From positions 1,667,763 to 1,726,859 of the forward strand of contig NZ_GL629647.1 of assembly GCF_000185845.1 (NCBI RefSeq): a stretch of DNA of 59,097 nt, in the 5' to 3' direction. This stretch comes from Segatella salivae DSM 15606 (lineage in GTDB: Bacteria > Bacteroidota > Bacteroidia > Bacteroidales > Bacteroidaceae). Numbering within the stretch: the first letter of the stretch is position 1; every line of letters begins with the position of its first letter. Both the position numbers and the translations under genes were made by a program. The notes below the pieces were generated by a model, which made no database searches, had not been told where the DNA came from, and saw only the letters and a program-made list of their open reading frames with translations. Positions 44,323-52,513 of the stretch are shown here, in pieces.

Positions 44323-47300
44323 TTAGCGAACAACCTTCTTTCCGCCTATAATATACACACCATGAGGCAGACTTTCAACCCCTTTTCCATGCATATTAAT
44401 CGCTCTTCCGTCTATAGTAAACACCCTATCTGAAACACTTTGCGTCTGCACCTGTATCTTTTTAACCGGCATAACCTCGTCAAACGGCATGTTACCAAAG
44501 TAATATAACCTGAAATTATCAAAGATACTCCAATACATATTGTCGCTAAACGTACAACGAATACCAAGTTTCAAACTTGAGTTTTCAGTCTCTACCCGAG
44601 CTGAAACATTGTTTTCATAGAGCCCATTTGCAAAATATTCACTCGCCGAAAGCATATCGTTGGGAATATATTTGGCTGGATTGCTCGGCAACATTGATTC
44701 ATTTCCAACCCCAATTGGCGTCTCACGAGCCTCAGTTACCGCCTGTTTCACCTTGCAAGAGCGGTCACCAAGATAGATTTCTGTAGTCACTTTATCGTCT
44801 CCTGACATGTGTGCTTGGTAAGCCGTTTCTGCTGAACCAGGACGTTGAAAGGCTTGAACACGCAGCTGATAACTGCCTACTGGCAAATTCGAAACCGTCT
44901 GATTGAAGTCAAAAGTGGCTTGATAGAACTCACCAGAAGAGTGATTTAAGGCTGGCTTTCCAGTCCAACCATTCAGCTGATCCATGCCGGGATTCATCAC
45001 CATAAACGTCAAATCAAAAGGTTCATACTTACTCAATGGCGTCACATGTGACAGGAAATTATAGGCCAAAGCATGTGCTTCGGCTACTAAACTTGATAGT
45101 TTTCCCGCACTCGTTGCCGTCAAACGGCGAGATTTAATGGCTTCCAACCCTTTGTCAAAAGCCTTATCTGTGCCTGCAATATCCTCACGATGAGGGGTAG
45201 AACGCAGTTTCTTCACAAGGTCAAGATAGTCATCTAATTGTTTAGAATAATCCTTCTTAGCTTGCATTTCTATCGATTCCATCGTGTTTTTATCAAGGAT
45301 TAACCAGCGTTGTGCTGTGGCATCATTCCCCAAATTATAAGTGGCTGTCGTGAGTGTTGAACCATTTTCCGCACTCATTACCTTCGGACTCTCCGACCCA
45401 TCGTTATGAATCATCCAATAACCTCTCACACTACTGCCCTCAACAACATCCTTTCGGCCACGCATCAAATGGAAAAGCACATCATCAGTTGCCCCATCTG
45501 CCTCGCCAGTTCGCATCGAAGAAGTGTGTGTGTCATAGGTAATCACATGACCAGTTGCCACATTTTTGAAGCTATAAAGACTCTTTTCGGCGTTAAAAAT
45601 GACGTGCCATGTCGCACTATCATTCGTCAAAACATCTTCTGAAGAGAGTTCTTTCAGTGCCAAACACCCATCTTTTTGTTCGGTAACAAACATCGAATAA
45701 CGCCCATTTTCTATGGCTTCATTCTTCAAATAATAACGCTGATTATCCTCTTGTTCGAAGCTATACGCCGGCGTTGCAAAGCCTCCTGACGGCGGAAGTC
45801 CATCCTCTCCGAGTGCTTGAACGATAAGCGATTGAATGATATATAAGGCATCCGACCCATCATCTTCATGTGCTCCATTGATGCCATAAGGCCAAAAATG
45901 GATGTGATCTCCTGTTAATGTTGCCGTGTTATCATCCTCCCAGAAGCGCAAAACGGCTGTAGCGCGGTCGCCAAGCCATAGTCCGCGATTTCCATTTGAA
46001 CGCATTCGACCATCCCACCAAGGGTTATGTGTGCCGACACCAACGCCATGTGCCATCTCATGTAGCATCGTTCCAGTGCGTTGATAGGCTGTGTTTGCCC
46101 CCACACGGATATAGCCTCCATAAGAACAATCGGCTGTAGGCGTGCCCGAATTAAAGCCAACATTGAACGTAACTCCATGTATAGAAGTGAGGTTGTTCCA
46201 CCAATTTACGGCCGTCTTCATAGCCGCTTCTATTCGTGCTTTCGTTTCATTGTCGCCACCATCTCGCAGCGTATACGACAACGTTCCTTTCGGAAGGGTG
46301 TAACATTTGATGTTATCGCCATAACCAACCTGCTTCCCTTGCGTGATAGCATAGGCACGTATGTAATAACAAGTGGCTGGAAGGAGGTTCTTCATCCAAT
46401 AGATTTGCCCCTTGTGATGAATGACTTCTGTTGTTCGTTCATCGCGAATGGTGGGGTTGGGTGACGTACTCCAGCAAACACCTTGCTCCACAATGTTTTC
46501 TCCTTTGACTTGAATACGGGCGAAAGCCATGGTAGATCCGCACGCGAAACGACTGTCAGTGGTCACCAATGGCACCTCTCCGGTGGGATTAGCCCAAGCA
46601 AATGTCTGGGCAGCCTGAGCCAGATGAGCACATGCCTGCATGACATTTTCAAGTGTGGCCGAGGCGTTATCATACACCTCTTGCGCCTTAGTGATGGCCT
46701 CACGAAACGCAGTTGCCGACGCATTTGAAGTCGAACCAAGTTGCTGTTTGGCCTGGTTAATAGCATTCAATAAGTCGTGTTTCTTTATATCCACCTCAAA
46801 TTTACCCACTGGAGTGTCTCTATAAAGGTGGATAAAGTCCATACATACGCGTGCGAAATTGGCGCTTCCTCTGCTCTCTGGCGCTTGAAAACCAAGCTGA
46901 ATACGGCCAGTTGTCGTCTCCGTTAGGGTGAAATGAACAACATCTTCGGTCCAGTTGTCAACCAAAAACGAGGTCAACGACGACTTAACAGGTGTGCCTC
47001 CATCAGGTAACCAGGCCATAAGTGAGATGCCAGAAGACTTATCACTACCATTAAAAAAGGCCGATTTCATCGTGTAATTTCCAGCTGGAAGCGTCACCGT
47101 TTGATAATACTTAAGCGCTTGTTCCCACCCCGTGCTCAAGGCAAGTACGCCTCCTGATGTCGTCCCATCAAAGGCTTTATCAGGTACTTTTGCTCCATTG
47201 AACGTCTTGTTTGTACCAATTTGATAGACACCCGCTATCGTATAATTTACTGAAAAGTCTTTGTTCCAACCGGGAAGTTCGCAAATTTGTTGCGCAACAT

Positions 47301-47448
47301 TACCCGTTTCACCGACTGCATGGTCATAATTCGCGTTGAAATCGGCATTTTTTAAGTAAACATCGGATAGGTCATAAAGGGTCTGTCCATGGCAAACAAC
47401 GCTGCCAAATGCACAGCACAAACTGATAAGAAATGGTTTAATAGACAT
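44323..47448 (-). CDS. Secreted zinc metalloprotease-like protein with T9SS C-terminal domain
   Basis: A 1041-residue exported protein. The signal peptide ends near HGQ (residue 22). Residues about 30-205 form a carbohydrate-binding-like beta-sandwich, and about 220-280 a helical FIVAR-like piece. Residues about 285-385 are FN3-like. The metallo-domain (about 395-590) carries HEMAHGVGVGTH: His463, Glu464, His467 and probably His474. This is HExxHxxGxxxH, one residue longer than the metzincin HExxHxxGxxH. A lectin-like region (about 590-730), a helical part and a second sandwich (about 860-990) follow. The last 50 residues (FTIDGRAIN...LPHGVYIIGGKKVVR) are a type A CTD for type IX secretion, so it should be surface-attached or released. 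A host or dietary glycoprotein substrate is plausible. Confidence 0.82.
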   Translation of the reverse strand: MSIKPFLISLCCAFGSVVCHGQTLYDLSDVYLKNADFNANYDHAVGETGNVAQQICELPGWNKDFSVNYTIAGVYQIGTNKTFNGAKVPDKAFDGTTSGGVLALSTGWEQALKYYQTVTLPAGNYTMKSAFFNGSDKSSGISLMAWLPDGGTPVKSSLTSFLVDNWTEDVVHFTLTETTTGRIQLGFQAPESRGSANFARVCMDFIHLYRDTPVGKFEVDIKKHDLLNAINQAKQQLGSTSNASATAFREAITKAQEVYDNASATLENVMQACAHLAQAAQTFAWANPTGEVPLVTTDSRFACGSTMAFARIQVKGENIVEQGVCWSTSPNPTIRDERTTEVIHHKGQIYWMKNLLPATCYYIRAYAITQGKQVGYGDNIKCYTLPKGTLSYTLRDGGDNETKARIEAAMKTAVNWWNNLTSIHGVTFNVGFNSGTPTADCSYGGYIRVGANTAYQRTGTMLHEMAHGVGVGTHNPWWDGRMRSNGNRGLWLGDRATAVLRFWEDDNTATLTGDHIHFWPYGINGAHEDDGSDALYIIQSLIVQALGEDGLPPSGGFATPAYSFEQEDNQRYYLKNEAIENGRYSMFVTEQKDGCLALKELSSEDVLTNDSATWHVIFNAEKSLYSFKNVATGHVITYDTHTSSMRTGEADGATDDVLFHLMRGRKDVVEGSSVRGYWMIHNDGSESPKVMSAENGSTLTTATYNLGNDATAQRWLILDKNTMESIEMQAKKDYSKQLDDYLDLVKKLRSTPHREDIAGTDKAFDKGLEAIKSRRLTATSAGKLSSLVAEAHALAYNFLSHVTPLSKYEPFDLTFMVMNPGMDQLNGWTGKPALNHSSGEFYQATFDFNQTVSNLPVGSYQLRVQAFQRPGSAETAYQAHMSGDDKVTTEIYLGDRSCKVKQAVTEARETPIGVGNESMLPSNPAKYIPNDMLSASEYFANGLYENNVSARVETENSSLKLGIRCTFSDNMYWSIFDNFRLYYFGNMPFDEVMPVKKIQVQTQSVSDRVFTIDGRAINMHGKGVESLPHGVYIIGGKKVVR

Positions 47449-47536
47449 GTTATTGATAGGTTAAATTGGATTGTTACAAAGGTTTTGCATGGCATCATGC
47501 CCTATTATGGGGCACAACACGAATGAGATTGCGTGG

Positions 47537-47567
47537 CAAATATACAATAAAAACAATCAAGATGCAA
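47537..47567 (-). promoter_or_regulatory. Promoter of the metalloprotease gene
   Basis: On the minus strand TTG at 47565-47567, exactly 20 nt, then TATATTTG at 47537-47544. The leader is about 84 nt. Confidence 0.65.
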
Positions 47568-47854
47568 GCATCTGACAATATTTTTCGATTTATTTTTTCA
47601 CACACTTGCATAAAAATGATTTTGCCGTGTGCCATAAAACAAAGGATAAGGAAAGGGATTTTGCAAGATTTCAAGATGCTATTGATAGCGTCAAAAAGGC
47701 ATAATTAGAATTTAAGTTCACCTGTTTTCGTGTATAAAATTCAGGAAAAAACGTGGTGGAAGATGACGAAGCACAAGTCCCCTCATTTGAATTCATAAGC
47801 TGTTGTGAATCAAACGATTCAACCAATCAATAAGGACCATACGTCAATAGACAA

Positions 47855-47942
47855 CAAACGATAAAACGATTTGTGCCAATTCATGCCACATTTTGCGTCA
47901 TTTCATCGGATAAAACACATCAAATTGCACGATGATTTGGCG
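47855..47942. repeat. 22-bp phased array, four units
   Basis: Units start at 47855 (CAAACGATAA), 47877 (CAATTCATGC), 47899 (CATTTCATCG) and 47921 (CAAATTGCAC). Three weaker steps of 22 precede them from 47784 (CATTTGAATT), with a 5-bp phase shift. Confidence 0.6.
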
Positions 47943-48040
47943 CAAACCATTTTACCATTAAAAACAAATGAAAAGATGATAAATATTATTGGGAATACGC
48001 ACAAAATATAAATTATGCGCAAAAAGGAATGTTATAGAGA

Positions 48041-48597
48041 TGCAACGCCATCGGTGTCGCAGTAAATTCCCAATGAATGCACCCGCCATTACGGATATTG
48101 CAATGACGCAACGCCGTAGGTTTGGTGCCAATATTCCAATAATTGTATTTGCCATAGTGAATGTTTCCGGCACACAACATCGTGCATTTTATGATGATTA
48201 CTCAATACATGTGTTTGACATTATAAATGCCCTCATGATGCAACTCGGTACGAGTTGTTCTTTTGATAGCCCGGGGTTGGCAAGGGACGAGCCTACCCCG
48301 GGTAAACGTTCGCAAGGAGATTCAACGCCATAGGTGTTGAGCTTTTTCTGTGAAGACACGCTAACAATGAAACATTTTATGGCGGATTAATCTAAAAAAG
48401 CGCAACACCTACGGCGTTGTTCCCCACAAACCACACATTAACCCAGGGTAGCCTGCACTATCGTTTGGCAACCCTGGGCTATCAAAAGCGCAACACCTAC
48501 GGCGTTGAAGCATTCAATCCGTAACATGAATTGCGTTATCTTACGCTAAAATTTATGTCGGATTGCGCTTAAAAAGCGCAACACCTACGGCGTTGAA
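48041..48597. repeat. Cluster of REP-like palindromes
   Basis: Short palindromes of the form CAAC-CC-TAC-GG-GTTG occur on one strand at 48394-48419, 48484-48509 and 48571-48597, each preceded by AAAAGCG. They occur on the other strand at 48041-48060, 48105-48124 and 48321-48346. A variant CAACTCG/CGAGTTG is at 48241-48257. Two longer hairpins lie between them: 48270-48302 (CCCGGGGT arms) and 48442-48478 (CCCAGGGT arms). No transposase is in the window. Confidence 0.75.
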
Positions 48598-48666
48598 ATA
48601 TATAATTTATAAAACAATTCCCCAATAACCCCAGGCCATCCTGCTATATTTTCAAGGCTAACTACT

Positions 48667-48723
48667 CCCCTCCCTCTTCGGGGAGGGGCTGGGGGTGAGG
48701 CTGAAAGGGGCTGGGGTGAGGCT
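48667..48723. repeat. GC-rich repeat after the DUF417 gene
   Basis: A hairpin CCCCTCCC/GGGAGGGG (48667-48674, 48681-48688) followed by two copies of GGGGCTGGGGTGAGGCT-like sequence (48685-48702 and 48706-48723). Similar GC-rich repeats are common in Bacteroidetes intergenic DNA. Confidence 0.6.
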
Positions 48724-48737
48724 TTAAAACAAAAGCT

Positions 48738-49319
48738 TTACTTCCGTTTTAAGATACGTTGTGCACAGTCAGACAGCACAACTAACGCACCGGCGAGAAT
48801 CGCTGTATCTTTAATAACGAGTCTACCTGCACCAGAAAGTAACGGGAAACCATGTTCGCCACTACCCAAATCGGGCACCCAACACTCGGGTGTCGTGACA
48901 AGGAACGACAGCGTTCCAAACGTCATAAGAATGACAAGACCAGATCCAACGAAGCCAATCTTGGGGAACCAAATGCCTAAGAGCGTCAACACTCCAAACG
49001 ACATGATGAGCAATCCCAAGCCATGTGAGAAACCATAAGTGTTATTTTCCACGTGCCACTCATGCTTTTTCTTATCAAACTCACCCTCTTTGAGCTTATT
49101 ATCCTTGTATTCCGGAGCCTTCTTTTCATAGAAGAAACTCATGAAAGGACTGTTAGCAACAAACGGAACGATGCCTTCGGCCTCATAATTCCAGAACTTT
49201 AAGCCGCCAATCCAAATAAAAATAATGAAGATTGCAACGCGTATGAGATGCACACCCAAGCCGTTTAGTGAGGCTGTTAAATGGAGAATTGACTCTACAA
49301 ACTTTGTTATTCTTTCCAT
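48738..49319 (-). CDS. DUF417 (YkgB/RclC-like) inner-membrane protein
   Basis: A 193-residue membrane protein with four helices (about 22-42, 93-112, 118-140 and 165-185). Family features are IRVAIFIIFIWIGGLKFWNYEAEGI, PFVANSPFMSF and FGTLSFLVTTPECWVP. A charged loop (KKAPEYKDNKLKEGEFDKKKHEWH) lies between helices 1 and 2. In E. coli the relative RclC belongs to the reactive-chlorine response; a role in oxidant stress is therefore possible but not shown here. A good promoter stands upstream. Confidence 0.88.
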   Translation of the reverse strand: MERITKFVESILHLTASLNGLGVHLIRVAIFIIFIWIGGLKFWNYEAEGIVPFVANSPFMSFFYEKKAPEYKDNKLKEGEFDKKKHEWHVENNTYGFSHGLGLLIMSFGVLTLLGIWFPKIGFVGSGLVILMTFGTLSFLVTTPECWVPDLGSGEHGFPLLSGAGRLVIKDTAILAGALVVLSDCAQRILKRK

Positions 49320-49395
49320 TGTTTAATCATTTTTTTTCGTTAATAATGTTGTTAAGTCTTGTGATGTCAAATCAACGACATCAAAAAGTACGCTG

Positions 49396-49427
49396 CAAAT
49401 ATAAGCAATTTAATTAATATTTTCCAA
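49396..49427 (-). promoter_or_regulatory. Promoter of the DUF417 gene
   Basis: On the minus strand TTG at 49425-49427, a 21-nt spacer and TATATTTG at 49396-49403. Leader about 70 nt. Confidence 0.65.
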
Positions 49428-49566
49428 TAGAAAGTATTATTTTTCTTTGAAAAATGCCACATTCGTGGTATGGTTTTGATTTCAATGGCGTCTGAAGTGC
49501 TTGCGTTCATTTCTTAAAAAAGTTGAAAAAACATCATATAATAAGGTATAGCGTGAAAGTTTTCAT

Positions 49567-49574
49567 TACTTTTG
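49567..49574 (+). promoter_or_regulatory. Promoter -7 box of topA
   Basis: TACTTTTG on the plus strand, 23 nt before the ATG at 49598. The -33 box is weak. The position excludes the longer frame opening at 49523. Confidence 0.5.
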
Positions 49575-49597
49575 CGCACCAAGATAAAAGTTCATTA

Positions 49598-51931
49598 ATG
49601 AGTATGCAAGAGAATTTAGTTATCGTAGAGAGCCCTGCAAAGGCGAAGACTATAGAGAAGTTTTTGGGTGACGACTATAAGGTGATGTCATCATATGGTC
49701 ATATTCGTGACTTAAAGAAAAAGGAACTTAGTATTAATCCTAAGACTTTAGAACCTGACTATGAAATCCCTGACGAGAAGAAAAAACTCGTTTCAGAACT
49801 CAAAGCAAATGCCAAGAAGGCAAAAAAGATATGGCTCGCTTCCGATGAAGACCGCGAAGGAGAAGCCATTTCGTGGCACCTTTGCGAAGTGTTAGGCTTA
49901 GACGAGGCTAAGACAAGCCGTATTGTGTTTCATGAAATCACGAAATCTGCCATCCTCGATGCTATCAAATCGCCTCGCCATTTGAATATGAACTTGGTCA
50001 ATGCACAGCAAGCTCGTCGTGTACTTGATCGTTTAGTTGGCTTCAAATTATCCCCAGTTCTCTGGCGAAAAGTAAAGCCGGCACTCAGTGCCGGGCGTGT
50101 ACAGAGCGTGGCAGTAAGGCTTATTGTAGAGCGTGAAAGAGAGATACAAGCATTCCATTCTGAACCATATTACCGCATCAACGCAGTGTTTAGTATCACC
50201 AATTCTGACGGTAGTCAGGGAGAGGTTAAAACCGAATTAGACACTCGTTTCAAAACACATAAGGAAGCAATTGACTTTCTTGAGCAGTGTAAGGATGCCA
50301 AATTTAGCGTTGGAAGCATAACAAAGAAGCCATTACACCGCACTCCGGCCCCTCCTTTTACTACCTCAACACTGCAACAAGAGGCTGCACGTAAGTTGGG
50401 ATTCACGGTGAGTCAGACCATGATGGTGGCTCAACGGCTTTACGAGAACGGTCATATCACGTATATGAGAACGGACTCTGTGAACCTCTCTTCACTTGCT
50501 ATAAACACCAGTAAGGATGAGATCATCAAGCTATGGGGAAAGGAATACAGCAAAGTTAGAAACTATCATACGCATTCAAAGGGTGCACAAGAGGCGCATG
50601 AAGCTATCCGTCCCACATACATGAGTAACACTCAGATTGACGGAACGGCTCAAGAGAAACGACTTTATGAACTGATTTGGAAGAGAACGGCAGCCAGTCA
50701 GATGGCTGATGCACTGATAGACAAGACAACAATAACAATAGATATCGCCGGCAGTCAAGCCAAGTTTATTGCCAATGGAGAAGTCATTACGTTTGATGGC
50801 TTCTTGAAAGTCTACCGAGAATCAACCGATGACGAAGACAACAACACGGAAGAGACTGCACATATTCTACCCGTTATGAAGGTGGGCGACGTGCTTGAAC
50901 GTCATGAAATCACATCAACAGAGCGATTCAGCATGGGTCCTATCCGTTACACGGAAGCCAGTTTGGTGCACAAACTCGAAGAATTGGGCATTGGACGTCC
51001 GTCTACTTATGCACCAACCATATCAACAATACAACAAAGAGAGTATGTACAGAAGGGCGACAAGAAAGGAGAAGAGCGCACCTATACTATTGATACGCTG
51101 AAAGGAACAAAGGTAACGAGCCGTGAACGCAAAGAGATGGTGGGCAATGAAAAGGGAAAACTGCTGCCCACGGATATCGGAATCGTTGTTAACGACTTTC
51201 TGATGGAAAACTTCCCAGACATCATGGACTACAATTTTACAGCCAAAGTAGAACAGCAGTTCGACCAAATTGCCGAGGGAAATGAGGAGTGGAACTCCAT
51301 GATGAAGCTCTTTGATAAAAGCTTTGAGCCTACCGTTGACAAGGTAATGAATGCTCGTTCGGAGCACAAAGCAGGCGAAAGACAACTTGGAGAAGAGCCA
51401 GGCACGGGCAAACCCGTGTTTGTTAAGATAGGAAGATTTGGCCCGGTAGTCCAGATTGGGTCTGCAGATGATGCGGAAAAGCCACGCTTTTCTCAACTGC
51501 CGAGCGACAAAAGTATTGAGACAATCACTTTAGACGAGGCGTTAGAGCTATTCAAACTTCCCCGCACAATAGGCGAATTTGAAGGCAGTGAGGTAGTGAT
51601 TGGCGCAGGACGCTTTGGTCCTTACGTCATGCATAACAAGAAATATGTGTCTCTTCCCAAAGGAACAGACCCAATGAAAGTAACACTTGACGAGGCTATC
51701 CAACTCATTACAGAGAAAAGAGAGCAGGAACAAAAACGCCACATCAAAACATTTGAGGAAGATCCTAAACTCGAAGTGCTCAATGGTCGCTATGGTCCTT
51801 ACATTGCTTATGATGGGAAAAACTATCGTATGCCTAAGACTTTACACGAAAAAGCCGCTGAACTGAGCTTTGAAGAGTGTATGAACATTGTGAACAATGC
51901 ACCCGAACCAAAGAGCAGAAAGAAGAAATAA
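49598..51931 (+). CDS. topA: DNA topoisomerase I
   Basis: A 777-residue type IA topoisomerase that relaxes negative supercoils. The Toprim domain opens with NLVIVESPAKAKTIEKFLG and contains ASDEDREGEAISWHL. The nucleophile is Tyr289 in GHITYMRTDSVNLS. The C-terminal region (about 600-765) has repeats with GRFGPVV, GRFGPYV and NGRYGPYIAYDGKNYR. The zinc-finger cysteines of the E. coli enzyme are absent, as in many Bacteroidetes. The last codons are lysine-rich. aroK begins immediately after the stop, so the two are cotranscribed. Confidence 0.97.
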   Translation: MSMQENLVIVESPAKAKTIEKFLGDDYKVMSSYGHIRDLKKKELSINPKTLEPDYEIPDEKKKLVSELKANAKKAKKIWLASDEDREGEAISWHLCEVLGLDEAKTSRIVFHEITKSAILDAIKSPRHLNMNLVNAQQARRVLDRLVGFKLSPVLWRKVKPALSAGRVQSVAVRLIVEREREIQAFHSEPYYRINAVFSITNSDGSQGEVKTELDTRFKTHKEAIDFLEQCKDAKFSVGSITKKPLHRTPAPPFTTSTLQQEAARKLGFTVSQTMMVAQRLYENGHITYMRTDSVNLSSLAINTSKDEIIKLWGKEYSKVRNYHTHSKGAQEAHEAIRPTYMSNTQIDGTAQEKRLYELIWKRTAASQMADALIDKTTITIDIAGSQAKFIANGEVITFDGFLKVYRESTDDEDNNTEETAHILPVMKVGDVLERHEITSTERFSMGPIRYTEASLVHKLEELGIGRPSTYAPTISTIQQREYVQKGDKKGEERTYTIDTLKGTKVTSRERKEMVGNEKGKLLPTDIGIVVNDFLMENFPDIMDYNFTAKVEQQFDQIAEGNEEWNSMMKLFDKSFEPTVDKVMNARSEHKAGERQLGEEPGTGKPVFVKIGRFGPVVQIGSADDAEKPRFSQLPSDKSIETITLDEALELFKLPRTIGEFEGSEVVIGAGRFGPYVMHNKKYVSLPKGTDPMKVTLDEAIQLITEKREQEQKRHIKTFEEDPKLEVLNGRYGPYIAYDGKNYRMPKTLHEKAAELSFEECMNIVNNAPEPKSRKKK

Positions 51932-52459
51932 ATGAGACGAATCATCTTCATCGGATACATGGGAGCCGGCAAAACTACAATTGGAAAGGCTCTCTCCAAC
52001 GCAACAGGTATGGCTTTCTATGACCTTGATTGGTACATAGAAAGTCGCATGCACAAATCAGTGAAGGAACTATTCGATGAAAATGGCGAGACAGGATTTC
52101 GCAAAATAGAGTATAATATGCTGCATGAAGTGGCCGAATTTGAGGACGTTATCATCAGTTGTGGAGGCGGAACACCATGCTTTTTCGATAATATCGACTA
52201 CATGAATCAACAGGGAGAGACCATATATTTGAAAGCAAACCCTGAGGTTCTCTATGGACATCTAAAGATGAGTAAAGTCATAAGACCTTTACTTTTGAAT
52301 AAAACTGCCGAGGAGGTTAAGGTGTTTATACAAGATCAACTGACGCAACGTGAACCCTATTATGCCAAAGCTAAATATGTGCATCATGTGGATTTGCTTG
52401 ATAACTACGATAAAATTGAACGCTCTATTGAGCAATTAAAAACAATGCTAAGACTCTAA
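51932..52459 (+). CDS. aroK: Shikimate kinase
   Basis: A 175-residue kinase that phosphorylates the 3-hydroxyl of shikimate. The Walker A is GYMGAGKTT (residues 8-16), the shikimate-binding DLD lies at about 32-34, and CGGGTP (about 76-81) is the family's glycine-rich motif. The lid arginine lies in MSKVIRPLL. The length is normal. The start codon directly follows the topA stop, which suggests translational coupling. Confidence 0.94.
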   Translation: MRRIIFIGYMGAGKTTIGKALSNATGMAFYDLDWYIESRMHKSVKELFDENGETGFRKIEYNMLHEVAEFEDVIISCGGGTPCFFDNIDYMNQQGETIYLKANPEVLYGHLKMSKVIRPLLLNKTAEEVKVFIQDQLTQREPYYAKAKYVHHVDLLDNYDKIERSIEQLKTMLRL

Positions 52460-52513
52460 TGTCAAGGCAATCATACATAAACGACTTTAATAATTACGTT
52501 TTTTTGACTGATA

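Larger units (their letters stand above)
47568..48737. other. Gene-free repeat-rich region
   Basis: 1.17 kb without a supported gene. The contents are a 22-bp array (47855-47942, with weaker units from 47784) and a cluster of REP-like palindromes (48041-48597). A GC-rich repeat follows at 48667-48723. Short open frames here follow the repeats and have no protein-like features. Confidence 0.6.

Noticed and set aside
47065..47085. Further CATTTCATCG-like copy inside the metalloprotease gene
   Set aside because: It encodes ordinary residues in frame and has no neighbouring units at 22-bp steps, so it is probably chance.
47466..47708. Plus-strand 80-codon ORF
   Set aside because: It overlaps the metalloprotease promoter region and has no recognisable domain, signal or promoter.
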